A program made the position numbers and the translations under genes. This document shows positions 53,986 through 63,635 of a DNA stretch of 64,000 nucleotides, in pieces. The stretch covers positions 124,001 to 188,000 of the forward strand of contig CAWCJS010000034.1 in the NCBI GenBank assembly GCA_963795795.1, written 5' to 3'. Source of the stretch: Palsa-504 sp963795795. GTDB taxonomy: Bacteria; Actinomycetota; Actinomycetes; Streptosporangiales; Streptosporangiaceae. The notes under the pieces were generated by a model. The model saw only the letters and a list, made by a program, of their open reading frames with translations. It did not search any database and was not told the DNA's origin. Numbering within the stretch: the first letter of the stretch is position 1; each line of letters opens with the position of its first letter.

Positions 53986-54738
53986 CCGCCGCCGCGGCCG
54001 CGCCGAGCGTCACGGGCTCGGCAGGGTCGGCGCCGACGCCCGGATCCTGGACGTCGATGACGATGACGCTGATGTTGTCCGGTCCTCCGGCCTCTTCGGC
54101 CAGGGCGACGAGCTGGCGTACGGCGTCGGCGGGATCGGCCGCGGCCGCCAGGACGGCGCCGATCTCCTCGGTGCTCACGACCGGGCTGAGGCCATCGGAA
54201 CAGATCAGGTAGCGGTCTCCGGTCCGCAGGTCGCGGAGGCCGAGATCCGGGGACCGATCCGGGCGGCCGTCGAGATATCGCGAGAGCACCGGCGCCAAGG
54301 GGCCAGCGTTCGAGACGAGATTGCCAAGTACGTGGTCCTCGGTGATCTGGCGCAGCTGGCCGTCCCGCAACCGGAACGCGCGGGAATCGCCGATGTGCAC
54401 TAGGGCGGCCGTGTCGCCTGACCAGAGCATCGCCGTGAGCGTGGTCCCCATGCCGAACCGCGCCGGAGTCTTCGGCGGCCCGCCGCGCTACCTCCGCGTT
54501 CGCCTCCGTCACCGCGTGGCCGAGGACCTCAAGCAGGGCGCCAGGCGCCGACGTCCGCGTCGTGGGCGCGCAGCGACTCGATCACCGCGGCGCTGGCAAC
54601 CTCACCCGCAGCGTGGCCGCCCATGCCGTCAGCGACCGCGAACAGCCAACGGCCCGAGTAAGCCGCGTCCTCGTTGTTCTGCCGGACGAGACCCGTCTCG
54701 GAAGCAGCAGCGGCGACCAAGGCAAATGCTGCGGTCAT
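53975..54738 (-). pseudogene. PP2C-family serine/threonine phosphatase, frame breaks
   Basis: ATG 54738 starts a PP2C phosphatase: GLVRQNNEDA and FAVADGMGGHAAGEVAS carry metal-binding Asp residues. The frame breaks near 54535 (before LLEVLGHAVTEAN) and again near 54465 (before FGMGTTLTAMLWSGD). It then runs intact with HIGDSRAFRLRDG, YLICSDGLSPVV and GGPDNISVIVIDV. All catalytic Asp residues survive across the three frames. It would dephosphorylate Ser/Thr proteins. Either a pseudogene or sequence errors. Confidence 0.8.
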
Positions 54739-55449
54739 CTCAACACATGCCCTCCCAGCTCAGGGTTCGCTCCTCGAGGGCAGGCCACCACAGTAACCCA
54801 ATCTGGGTGACGCGCCGACTCATTGAGCCCAAGCTTGGGCCTGGTGGTCGCCATCGTCCAGGCGGTCGGCTTCGCCCGCTTGTCAGACCCCCGAGCCGTA
54901 ATGCGGCAACACCTATGGTGAACAGCCGAGGAAGCCACTGACTGCCCATGGCCGGAGAATCGGTTGTCGCTGGGTTATGAGCCGTACGACGTGCGTCTAC
55001 CACGTCTCCGGTGTTCCGGTGGGTTTCGCTGACCAGGGAATCAGGGCAACGACCGTTCCCCCACCTCCTGGGCGATCTCCCTTGTCCCGCAGCGTCTCGT
55101 TAGCAAATCCGTTAGCCGATCGGTGCCTTAACCTGCGGGTTCACGCTTTCCATGCGCGCACGGACCCTTCCTGCCTGATCATCTCCTTCTCATAGGATCG
55201 GCACCAAACTGGTTACGGAGTCGGATCCGTGGACCTTCTCCTACCCATCGAGGCTCATAGCGGTCGATGGCGGGTTTTATGCAGTTCAGGGGCCTGCACG
55301 GGTCACATAGCATCGATGCCGCGCTGGGCGGTTGCTGCACTTCCCCACGTGTCCGTCGCTGGCCACGTACCTGTCGTCCCGCAGAAGGGCTCAGTGACAG
55401 GACGCCTCACCCCGACTAGAATAGTGCATTTAGGTGCTGAGAAGGAGTA
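54739..55449. other. 711-bp gap between PP2C and the amyloid-NLR module
   Basis: GC content drops here compared with the housekeeping block. No reading frame is convincing. The promoter of the downstream module is listed separately. This is a possible border between the integrative element and the defence-like island, but no attachment-site copy is visible. Confidence 0.5.
55394..55422 (+). promoter_or_regulatory. Sigma-70-type promoter for the effector/NLR module
   Basis: GTGACA (55394-55399) and TAGAAT (55417-55422) are separated by 17 bp, close to the TTGACA/TATAAT consensus for the main actinobacterial sigma factor. The expected start of transcription is near 55430, shortly before the AAGGAG at 55442-55447. 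Confidence 0.55.
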
Positions 55450-55833
55450 ATGGGGGTGGGGATGGATCCTGTGACGCTGATTGCAACAGCGCTCATCGCT
55501 GGGGCCGCTTCAGGGACGACGGATACAACTGCTAGCGCGGTTCGAGAAATCTACACCCGGCTATGGGGGATGGTGCGCCGCCGGACTGTTGGCCACCCGA
55601 ATGCCCGCACTGCGCTCGATACGAGCCGGACTGGAGCTCCGGACAGACTGGATTTGCTAAAGACGGCTCTGTGGGAGGTCGGTGCGGGCACGGATGCCCA
55701 GTTGGTGACTGCTGCCCAGGAGTTGATGGAGTTGGTGGACCCAGACGGCGCGCGGCAGGGCAAGTATGTCGTCGTGCGCGATGCCAAGAATGTCGTGGTC
55801 GGCGACCACAACATCCAGATAATCCACCCCTGA
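55450..55833 (+). CDS. Small putative effector with C-terminal amyloid-signalling-like motif
   Basis: 127 residues from ATG 55450; ATG 55462 (MDPVTLIATALIAGAASG) is the likelier start by family pattern. The N-terminal 100 residues are helical: a hydrophobic Gly/Ala-rich first helix and then amphipathic helices (AVREIYTRLWGMVRRR, LLKTALWEVGA). This resembles the small membrane-targeting (Bell-like) domains coupled to bacterial NLRs. The C-terminus is KNVVVGDHNIQII, matching the RHIM-like V-x-V-G-x-x-N-x-Q amyloid pattern. The next gene, 16 bp away, bears the same motif. A cell-death effector role is inferred. Confidence 0.75.
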   Translation: MGVGMDPVTLIATALIAGAASGTTDTTASAVREIYTRLWGMVRRRTVGHPNARTALDTSRTGAPDRLDLLKTALWEVGAGTDAQLVTAAQELMELVDPDGARQGKYVVVRDAKNVVVGDHNIQIIHP

Positions 55834-55945
55834 CGCATAGATCGTCAGAATGGCCATGACTCCTAGTCCAGACCCGCCCTCCCGGCCACGGTTCGTTACC
55901 TTGTCTGACAGCGAGAATGTGGTGGTTGGCGATCACAACATCCAA
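55789..55945 (+). other. Matched amyloid-like motif pair shared by effector and NLR
   Basis: NVVVGDHNIQ is encoded at 55789-55818 (end of the small protein) and again at 55916-55945 (start of the NLR). The ten residues are identical while several codons differ at third positions (GTC/GTG, GAC/GAT, CAG/CAA), so the identity is kept at protein level. Confidence 0.85.
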
Positions 55946-58900
55946 GTAATTGGCGCTGCAGGCAGAGGACGTGCTGCCCCTCAAGTTTCTATTACTCCGC
56001 GGTTGCCTCTGGATCTACGTGAGACGGACCGGCCATTGCGGGGACGGGGCCCGCTGGTGCAACAACTAGTCGCCCTTCTTCATGATCCACCAGACGAACC
56101 ATCTGAGACACTCGGCGTTGATCGTGCCTGGTATTCCCATAACTCGCGACGCGTACTGCTGCTATACGGGCCAGGCGGCTGCGGCAAAACATCAATCGCT
56201 GAGCAGGTTGCCTACGAGGTTGGCGATGGCGGGATCGAGGTGTGGTGGGTGGACGCGATCGACCAGGCCACTGTTGAGGCCAGCATGAATGCCGTGGCCT
56301 CCCTGGTAGGTGTGTCGGGACAAGATTCGGGCGGACCTTCTTCGGCTGCCGATGTTCTCTGGCGGGCTCTGGGGAGCCGTAGGAGTTCGTGGCTCCTGGT
56401 AATAGACGGTGCCGATGATCCTTCTATGCTTTCGGTAGGTGGGCAACCTCTGGCTTCTGGCACTGGCTGGATCCGGCCGCTGTCCCATGGCCCAGGGTTG
56501 GTCTTGGTGACAAGCCGCCAGAGAGCCCCCAACCAATGGGGACACTGGTGGGACCGGTGGCCGGTCAGCGGGCTGGAGCCTGGGGATGGTGCTCTGGTTT
56601 TGCGGGACTACGCTGCTGAGTGGGCGGGCACTGAAGCAGATGCTGAGGCCCTCGCTGAACGACGTGGCGGCATGCCCTGGCCTTGAAGCTCGCCCAGGTC
56701 CTGCCTGGTCACTTCGAAGAGGCGCTACCCAGATCAGGACCAGCCACTTTCCGAGACTATAGACAGGCCCTCGGCGAGACCAGCTCTACCACCTTCCCCA
56801 TGATGAGCAAGACATCCCCACATCTGGCAACTGTCTCTTGACCTTCTGGAACGCCGCAGCATGCCCCATGCACAGCCCCTCCTGCGGATGCTTGTTGTTT
56901 CCCCGATGCCCCTATACGAATCAGTTCATCTTAACTCGTTCTCTCTGGCTGCCTCTGGGTTTTTCGACGGTCTGGACGGCACCGGCCTCAGTTGACAGTG
57001 GAATCGCTCGTCAGCCTAGGGCTGATAGATCTTACTCAACCAGAATCGGTGGGGAGTGATCCGGAAACGAGAGTTCCCGAAAAACCAGCACTCACAATCA
57101 TTCATCCTCTAATCCGCTACGCCACTCGCCAATTCGACCAGGGCCCTGCACCTGCCTACCTGACGGCGGCCGCCGCTCTCCTACACCAGGCCGCACAGCG
57201 CTGTGGTGATCCGGAGGACCGGAGGTCGTGGTCGCGGTGGCGTGCACTGGCACCGCACTGCGCCTACCTTCTGCGTACCTTTACCGCGCACGCTGATCTG
57301 GACCAATATCCCGACGCCATGCGTCAGATTGCCTTGGCTGCTCAACAAGCCGCCTGCTTCTTTTCACCTCCCGGCTGGCTGAGCAAGCGGAAACTGTCTT
57401 TCAGACAGTCCTCGACGTCCTTCGCGGGTTGCCAGGTGACAACACAGCGGCAATCCTCGAGACCCGTGAGTGGCTCGCGTGCGTTCTGCGAGATCGCAGT
57501 TTCGCGGATGTTAGCCAGCTTCAAGAAGCCGAGCGGGAGCTTCGGGCGATTTGCGCCGAACGTGAGCTCATGCTCACTGACGAGCATGCGGACGCGGCTG
57601 ACACGTTGCGCCAGCTGGCCAGAGTCAGCTGGCGCAGCCCAGAAGGTCTCGCCTTGTTGGAGCGTGATTGGGAGGCCGATGCCACCCGGCCCGTGCTCGA
57701 GATGCTCGAGAGTTACCAGGCGTTGGCTATCGCCCTGGCATATCAAGACGGAAATTCCCCTGAGGCAAAGGCTATATATCAAACAGTTTATGAGGCGCAG
57801 AAGCGCCTCCTTGGTGACAACCATCCCAGCACTCTCGCTACGCGGACCGGCCTTGCGGCTAGGTTGTACTATGAGGACCGATTGGTAGAGGCCGAGCGCG
57901 AGTTCCGAGCCGTGTTCGAAGCCGGAGAAGCGATACCGGAGCGCGGCCCAGATCATCCAGATACCATTCAAGACCATGCATGGCTGGCGGCTACCCTCCA
58001 AAGACGCGGCCATCTGGAGGACGCGGAACGGGAATACCGCGAGGTGTACGCCGCGCGCCAGCGCGTACAGGGCCCCGACCACAGCGACACCCTGGACACC
58101 CGCGAAAACCTCGCTGGCGTGCTCCAGGACTGCGGCCAGCTGGAGGACGCGGAACGGGAATACCGCGAGGTGTACGCCGCGCGCCAGCGCATGCAGGCCC
58201 CCGACCACAGCGACACCCTGGGCACCCGCGAAAACCTCGCTGGCGTGCTCCGGGACCGCGGCCAGCTGGAGGACGCGGAACGGGAGTACCGCGAGGTGTA
58301 CGCCGCGCGCCAGCGCATACAGGGCCCCGAGCACACCAAGACCGTGGACACCCGCGAAAGACTCGCTGGCGTGCTCGGGGCCCGCGGTCGGCTCGAGGAC
58401 GCGGAACGGGAATACCGCGAGGTGTGCGCCGCGCGCCAGCGCATACAGGGCCCCGAGCACACCGGGACGCTGGACACCCGCGGAAGACTCGCTGGCGTGC
58501 TCGGGCCCGCGGCCAGCTGGAGGACGCGGAACGGGAATACCGCGAGGTGTGCGCCGCGCGCCAGCGCATACAGGGCCCCGACCACACCGACACCCTGGGC
58601 ACCCGCGAAAACCTCGCTGGCGTGCTCCGGGACCGCGGCCAGCTGGAAGACGCGGAACGGGAATACCGCGAGGTGTACGCCGCGCGCCAGCGCATACAGG
58701 GCCCCGACCACACCGACACCCTGGACACCCGCGAAAGACTCGCTGGCGTGCTCTGGGACCGCGGCCAGCTGGAGGACGCGGAACGGGAATACCGCGAGGT
58801 GTACGCCGCGCGCCAGCGCATGCAGGGCCCCGACCACAGCGACACCCTGGGCACCCGCGAAAACCTCGCTGGCGTGCTCCGGGACCGCGGCCAGCTGGAA

Positions 58901-60577
58901 GACGCGGAAGCGGAGTACCGCGAGGTGTACGCCGCGCGCCAGCGCATGCAGGGCCCCGAGCACACCATGACCGTGGACACCCGCGAAAGACTCGCTGGCG
59001 TGCTCCGGGACCGCGGTCGGCTGGAGGACGCGGAACGGGAGTACCGCGAGGTGTACGCCGCGCGCCAGCGCATACAGGGCCCCGACCACACCGCGACCTT
59101 GGACTCCCAAGGAAGCCTCGCTCTTGTGATGGCTGAGCGTGGCCAGCTGGAGGACGCGGAACGGGAATACCGCGAGGTGTACGCCGCGCGCCAGCGCATA
59201 CAGGGCCCCGACCACACCGACACCCTGGGCACCCGCGAAAACCTCGCTGGCGTGCTCGGCCCAGCGGCCAGCTGGAGGACGCGGAACGGGAATACCGCGA
59301 GGTGTATACCGCGCGCCAGCGCATACAGGGCCCCGAGCACACCATGACCGTGGACACCCGCGAAAGACTCGCTGGCGTGCTCCGGGACCGCGGCCAGCTG
59401 GAGGACGCGGAACGGGAATACCGCGAGGTGTACGCCGCGCGCCAGCGCATACAGGGCCCCGACCACACCGACACCCTGGGCACCCGCGAAAGACTCGCTG
59501 GCGTGCTCCGGGACCGCGGCCAGCTGGAGGACGCGGAACGGGAATACCGCGAGGTGTACGCCGCGCGCCAGCGCATACAGGGCCCCGAGCACACCATGAC
59601 CGTGGACACCCGCGAAAGACTCGCTGGCGTGCTCCGGGACCGCGGCCAGCTGGAGGACGCCGAACGGGAATACCGCGAGGTGTACGCCGCGCGCCAGCGC
59701 ATACAGGGCCCCGACCACACCAACACCTTGGGCACCCGCGGAAACCTCGCTGCTGTGCTGCTAGAGCGTGGGCGGCGGGTAATTTCTCCCCCAATGCGCC
59801 AGCCTGCAACTACGGGAGGGATTAACACAATGATAGATCGTAGTGATGCTAAGAGTGCACTGGAACAGGCTCTAGCCCACCTCCAGGAGGCTCTCGGCCT
59901 GGTCGATCCCGATAAAGAGCCGGGATTCTACGGTGTCATCTTGCACGATCTAGCGGTCGTGTATAAGGCCGCAGGCAACCTGCAGCAGGCTGGAGCAGCC
60001 TATCAAGAGTCAGCCGTATATAAACGCAGGCGAGTTCCGTACGATCCAGGCGATCTGGCGGTAACCATGGAAGCTTACAGCGATCTCCTCCTGGACTGCG
60101 GCGAGTTGGCGGAGGCACGAACCGTCCTCGATCAGCTTAAGGAACTGCTCCCCCAGGTAAAGGAACCTGCACAAGCCATTCGCCTGCACAATCTGGGCAA
60201 CATCTTCGAGCGCCTAGCAGGTAGCGCCAAAAGGACGCCTACGCTGAAGCTCTAACCGCCTACAAAGACGCCCTCGACCTAATCGACCCTAATGCCGACC
60301 CAGGCTCATCGCCACACTCCTAGACGATATTGGAGACGTATACCAAGCCCAAGGCGAGTTGGAGCAGGCTCGCGTCGCTTATGAGCAAGCGGTGGAATAC
60401 ATGCGTCGCCTTCCCCAGGAAAAGTCGAGCTTGGCGTCAATGCTGCTTGATCTGGGACGAGTAGAGCGCCGGATCGGCAATCTCAGCCAAACAGCCGTGA
60501 AGGACGGCGATCAGGACCAGAGATCGCCTTTCGCATCTGAGCTGAGAGATCCTAACGAGTCCGACGAAGCGCAGTAG
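55850..60577 (+). pseudogene. NB-ARC/TPR signalling ATPase (NLR-type) with N-terminal amyloid motif, nine single-base frame breaks
   Basis: ATG 55850 begins a roughly 1,570-residue protein. The N-terminal motif ENVVVGDHNIQVI (about residues 22-34) is followed by NB-ARC: P-loop GPGGCGKTS (56168-56194), Walker B WLLVIDGADD, and LVTSRQR. The GGMPLALKLA box is recovered by one added base at 56674. Then come a winged-helix part (LSLDLLERRSMPHAQPLLR) and TPRs, of which 14 are nearly identical. Breaks are near 56674, 56798, 56824, 56988, 57381, 58503, 59258, 60232 and 60305, all explained by one missing base. It probably senses a trigger through TPRs and templates amyloid in the upstream effector. 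Confidence 0.8.
58014..59775 (+). repeat. Fourteen near-identical 126-bp TPR-coding repeats
   Basis: Units start about every 126 bp from 58014 to 59650, each encoding 42 residues of the type LEDAEREYREVYAARQR-IQGPDHTDTLGTRE-NLAGVLRDRGQ. The interval is 13 x 126 minus 2, the two missing bases being the breaks at 58503 and 59258. Variation is limited to a few positions (Asp/Glu after Pro, Gly/Asp/Val before the Thr-Arg pair). TPRs before and after the array are divergent. Confidence 0.93.
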
Positions 60578-61192
60578 ATTCAATCTATACGCTGACGGTC
60601 TGGCCCTTTTCTGCCTGGTTTCCGCATCCCCTGCTTCGATCCATCGTCCTCGCTGGCGCAACAACCCAGATGGGTGGCCGCCGTGTCAATGGTCGGTGGC
60701 AGCCGATTGTCAGGGCGACGCTCGCTAGGGCGCCGTTGACGCGGCGGACGCGAAATGGACAATCGAAGCCGAGGACGATTGTGCGCCTTCACGGAGCTAT
60801 TCGCCGAGTGCCAGCTGCGATCAGCGGCAGCCGCTTCGCCAGGCACGGCGCAGGCGCGCCGGGCGGGGCTCCCCAAGCCTGAGCCCGGCGAGGGGAGCGC
60901 CCGACGCAGTGCCGCAGGTGCCGCCTTGATCTTCAAATACGGCTCTATTCGGCAACGCAGCGCGGTGAGCGTACTGACGTGGCGCCATGGCGTTGGCCTC
61001 TTCGTCCCGAAGCCAACGCGCGATCTTATCTGCCACCACTCTTACGGTCTCTGACCTGCTCAACACCGTCCGTGGACGTGCTGCGCTGGCCGCTGGTGTC
61101 CATGGCCGTTGTTACTCAGTTGGTTACTCACCGGCGGCACTATCATGCCGGACAACTTGTCCCGCGAGTCGGGTGATTCAGCGAGGCGTCCC
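60578..61192. other. 615-bp gap without a supported gene
   Basis: Short frames on both strands are Arg-rich and lack family features or ribosome binding sites. GTTACTCA occurs twice, 10 bp apart, near 61111-61129. I see no promoter or RNA gene. Confidence 0.5.
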
Positions 61193-62109
61193 TTATTGGG
61201 CGATGAGCTGGCCCGGCGTGTAGTAGCGGTAGACCAGTAGGTAGTCAGCTGCGTCTGCTGCGTCCAGCCAAGGAGCTGCCAAGGTAGCGCCAGGGGCTAG
61301 GGGAAGTTGCTCGTCCAGGGCACGGCGCTCCTTTGCTGTCAGTATGGGAACTCGAATGTATATCGGCTCGTCCCCCATGAATCGCACAAATTCAAGATCC
61401 GAGAATCGACATGCGTCAAGCGCATTTTTGTTCCTGGGGCGAATACGATCCCACCCAGCGTCTGCATTCTGGAGTCGTCCGCGTAACGAACATCGAATAC
61501 TTGGCACCAGGATGACGAGATGGCGCGATCTCGCAATGCCGCTATGATGACATCGCTTAGGACCTGCCCTTGGACATCCGCAAGCCCCCATTTGGCCAGA
61601 GACTCATCAGTCACGTTGGGCGGTATGCGCGATTCACCTATTCGCCGTACGAGTTCCTGGCGGCGCTCTTCCATTTTGATCTCTGGCTGAGCATTTACGG
61701 TAATGAACAGGGCGCTGCCCGGCTGCAAGCGACCGCAGAGGAGTTTGACATCGGATACGACTTCGTGGTTGAGCATCTGTTCGTAGTCTAGCCAAACAAT
61801 ACTGAGCTTTCGCCAGTCAAGCTCCCCGAGATGCTCACTTGCGCGGCCAGGAATTATTCTTATTGACTGGTACGGCTGATTGAAGCGATATCGATCTATT
61901 TGGGCAGCGTTAAATTCGATCGAGGTCATGTCGGTAATACTAAGAGAACGGTGGACAAGAGCGAAGTCTATGAAATCGAGGCCCCCGAACCCGACGTACT
62001 GATACTCGGTCAGCGGCGCAAATGAAGATAGACGCCTGCAGATATCGACAATCATGTGTCGTTGAATTGCCTTAGAGGGCCGCAGGCGATAATCAATTTT
62101 CGCCATCAT
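61193..62109 (-). pseudogene. Methyltransferase-fold protein of a GHKL-linked defence cluster, one frame break
   Basis: ATG 62109 overlaps the GHKL gene stop (ATGA). The protein (about 305 residues repaired) has a Rossmann core: YQYVGFGGLDFIDFAL in the SAM-loop position, an acidic strand MTSIEFN, and SIVWLDYE. It resembles the O-methyltransferase-like proteins found next to MORC-type ATPases. The frame breaks at the T5 run 61424-61428; one more base there joins GGIVFAPGTK to NALDACRFSDLEFVRF and the end at 61193. Substrate unknown. Confidence 0.72.
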
Positions 62110-63490
62110 AGACCCTCGTCGACCTGGTTGTCGTAGAAATAGTCGAAGGTCCGCCTGCCCACATCGGCGATTGTGGTGGTTCCTAGCACTTCGGCTGCGT
62201 TATTAAAGCGCTCTCGGTCGACCGTGTACGCGATTCTTTGGTTCTCGCGCACGGGAGGCGCTGCCGGCTCTGGGTACGTAAGTTTTTCCGAGGTAGGGAG
62301 CCGAGCGAGCGGAACCTGCGGTGCAGCCGAAATCGCTTGGCTAATAGGTTGGCCGACGGTATCTTCCGTAACTCTGCGCTCGTTTTTCACACGGTTGAGC
62401 AGACGTATGACGTCGTTTCCGGCTTGTAGCATCTCTGAAGAGATTTTTCGCCACACTCGCGAGTCTTGGTCGATGCCGGTTTTCGTGGTGTTCCATGGCA
62501 GCAGGTCACTCTTCAGCGAGTCGATGTAGACAAAGCCGCGGAATGCCGGAACTGAGGATGGTAGACAGGGAGACCATTTCCCCAGCCCGTGAGCAAACTG
62601 CGGTCTGCAGCGACCAAAAGGCGGTTGTTGCAAAAGATATACCACCCTGCATCAGGCTCGTTTTGGAAGTCTTCACCCCTGTCGTCGTCGGCGGGGGCAT
62701 CTCGGTCAGGTGCCGCTGCGCCAGCGTATATGCGGACATTAACGACACCATCATCTTCTTCCAAAGTGAAAGTCCTGTGCAAGGGAACCAGATTTTCGCT
62801 GGCGGGTAGCATCGGAATGAACGGCTTCACTGCTTCACCGTTGAGCGAGATCTGCATACCCCGCTGCATAGCATCTGTGTGGCGGAGTCGGAGTTGGTCG
62901 CGTAGCGCACCTAGGGTCTGCGATGATCCGAAGTCCTGCGCTACGCTCGGCAGTAGCGGGTCGACAACGATCTCTGTGCCTATAGCGTCGGCGTTGTCCG
63001 GATGATAGCCGCGGTCGGCTTCCGTCAGGAAGAAAGACCAATCGGAGCCCTGTTCTTGCGCCCATTCGTCCACATCGACATGGAGCACGAAGCGTGTACT
63101 CTGCGTGCGGGAATCGATCAGGAATTCCTTGCCCAGCTTGAATAGTGCGCGCTTCATGCCGACGCCGAACTGGCCCACAGATCCGGGCGTGGGATCGAAG
63201 TCCTCAGGTCGCCCGAACCGGAACGCGTAGTTACGTGCGTGATCCAAATCGATGCCGCCGCAGTTGTCAACTATGTGGAACCGCTCGGCTCCGACCCCCA
63301 ACTCAACGCGGAGGCCGTCATAACGATCATCTCCGCGTATGCGCCGTGCGCCATCGACGCTGTTGTCCACCAAGTCCAGGACGGCGGGCAGCAATTCGAT
63401 ATCCCGGACTAGCATCCCGATGAAGAAGCGCTTCGCCGGGCTAGCATTGACCTTCCTAAGGTCATCGTCTGGGTTGTCGGGCTCTGTCAT
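62106..63490 (-). pseudogene. MORC/MutL-type GHKL ATPase, one frame break
   Basis: ATG 63490 (MTEPDNPDDDLRKVNASPAKRF) begins a GHKL ATPase. The N box is LPAVLDLVDNSVDGA, the G1 box DNCGGID and the G2 box GQFGVGMKRALF; together they bind Mg-ATP. A transducer-like beta domain follows (FIPMLPASENLVPLHRTF ... WYIFCNNRLLVAAD). One missing base near 62546 interrupts it before RGFVYIDSLKSDLLPWNTTKT; the C-terminal helical part then runs to 62106. The total is about 461 residues. Such ATPases gate DNA in restriction-like systems. Confidence 0.82.
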
Positions 63491-63635
63491 CGTCACCCCG
63501 CTCTCTGTCGGCTCCGGATGGCAGTTTCCTTCATCCAACCTAAGCGGAGTGTCAACCGATCCGCCACCCGTATACATACCTTGCCTTCGGGCCATCTAGG
63601 CAGTTAGCTTGCGGCCAGCGGGCTAGAGTGCTCGT
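63491..63635. other. 145-bp divergent promoter region between the GHKL ATPase and vsr
   Basis: The GHKL/methyltransferase pair and vsr diverge here. No clear -10/-35 pair or dyad stands out. Confidence 0.4.

Noticed and set aside
55229..55450. Short frame ending exactly at the effector start (TAATG)
   Set aside because: The proposed promoter and ribosome binding site of the effector lie inside it, and the peptide has no recognisable features.
58014..59775. CRISPR array
   Set aside because: The 126-bp units are contiguous, coding and lack spacers; no cas genes are near.
57342..59828. Several long minus-strand frames over the NLR repeats
   Set aside because: They are the reverse of the 126-bp TPR repeats, again open because the period is a multiple of three.
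60580..60936. Minus-strand frame of 118 codons after the NLR gene
   Set aside because: Arg-rich, no start signal, no homology features; treated as non-coding gap.
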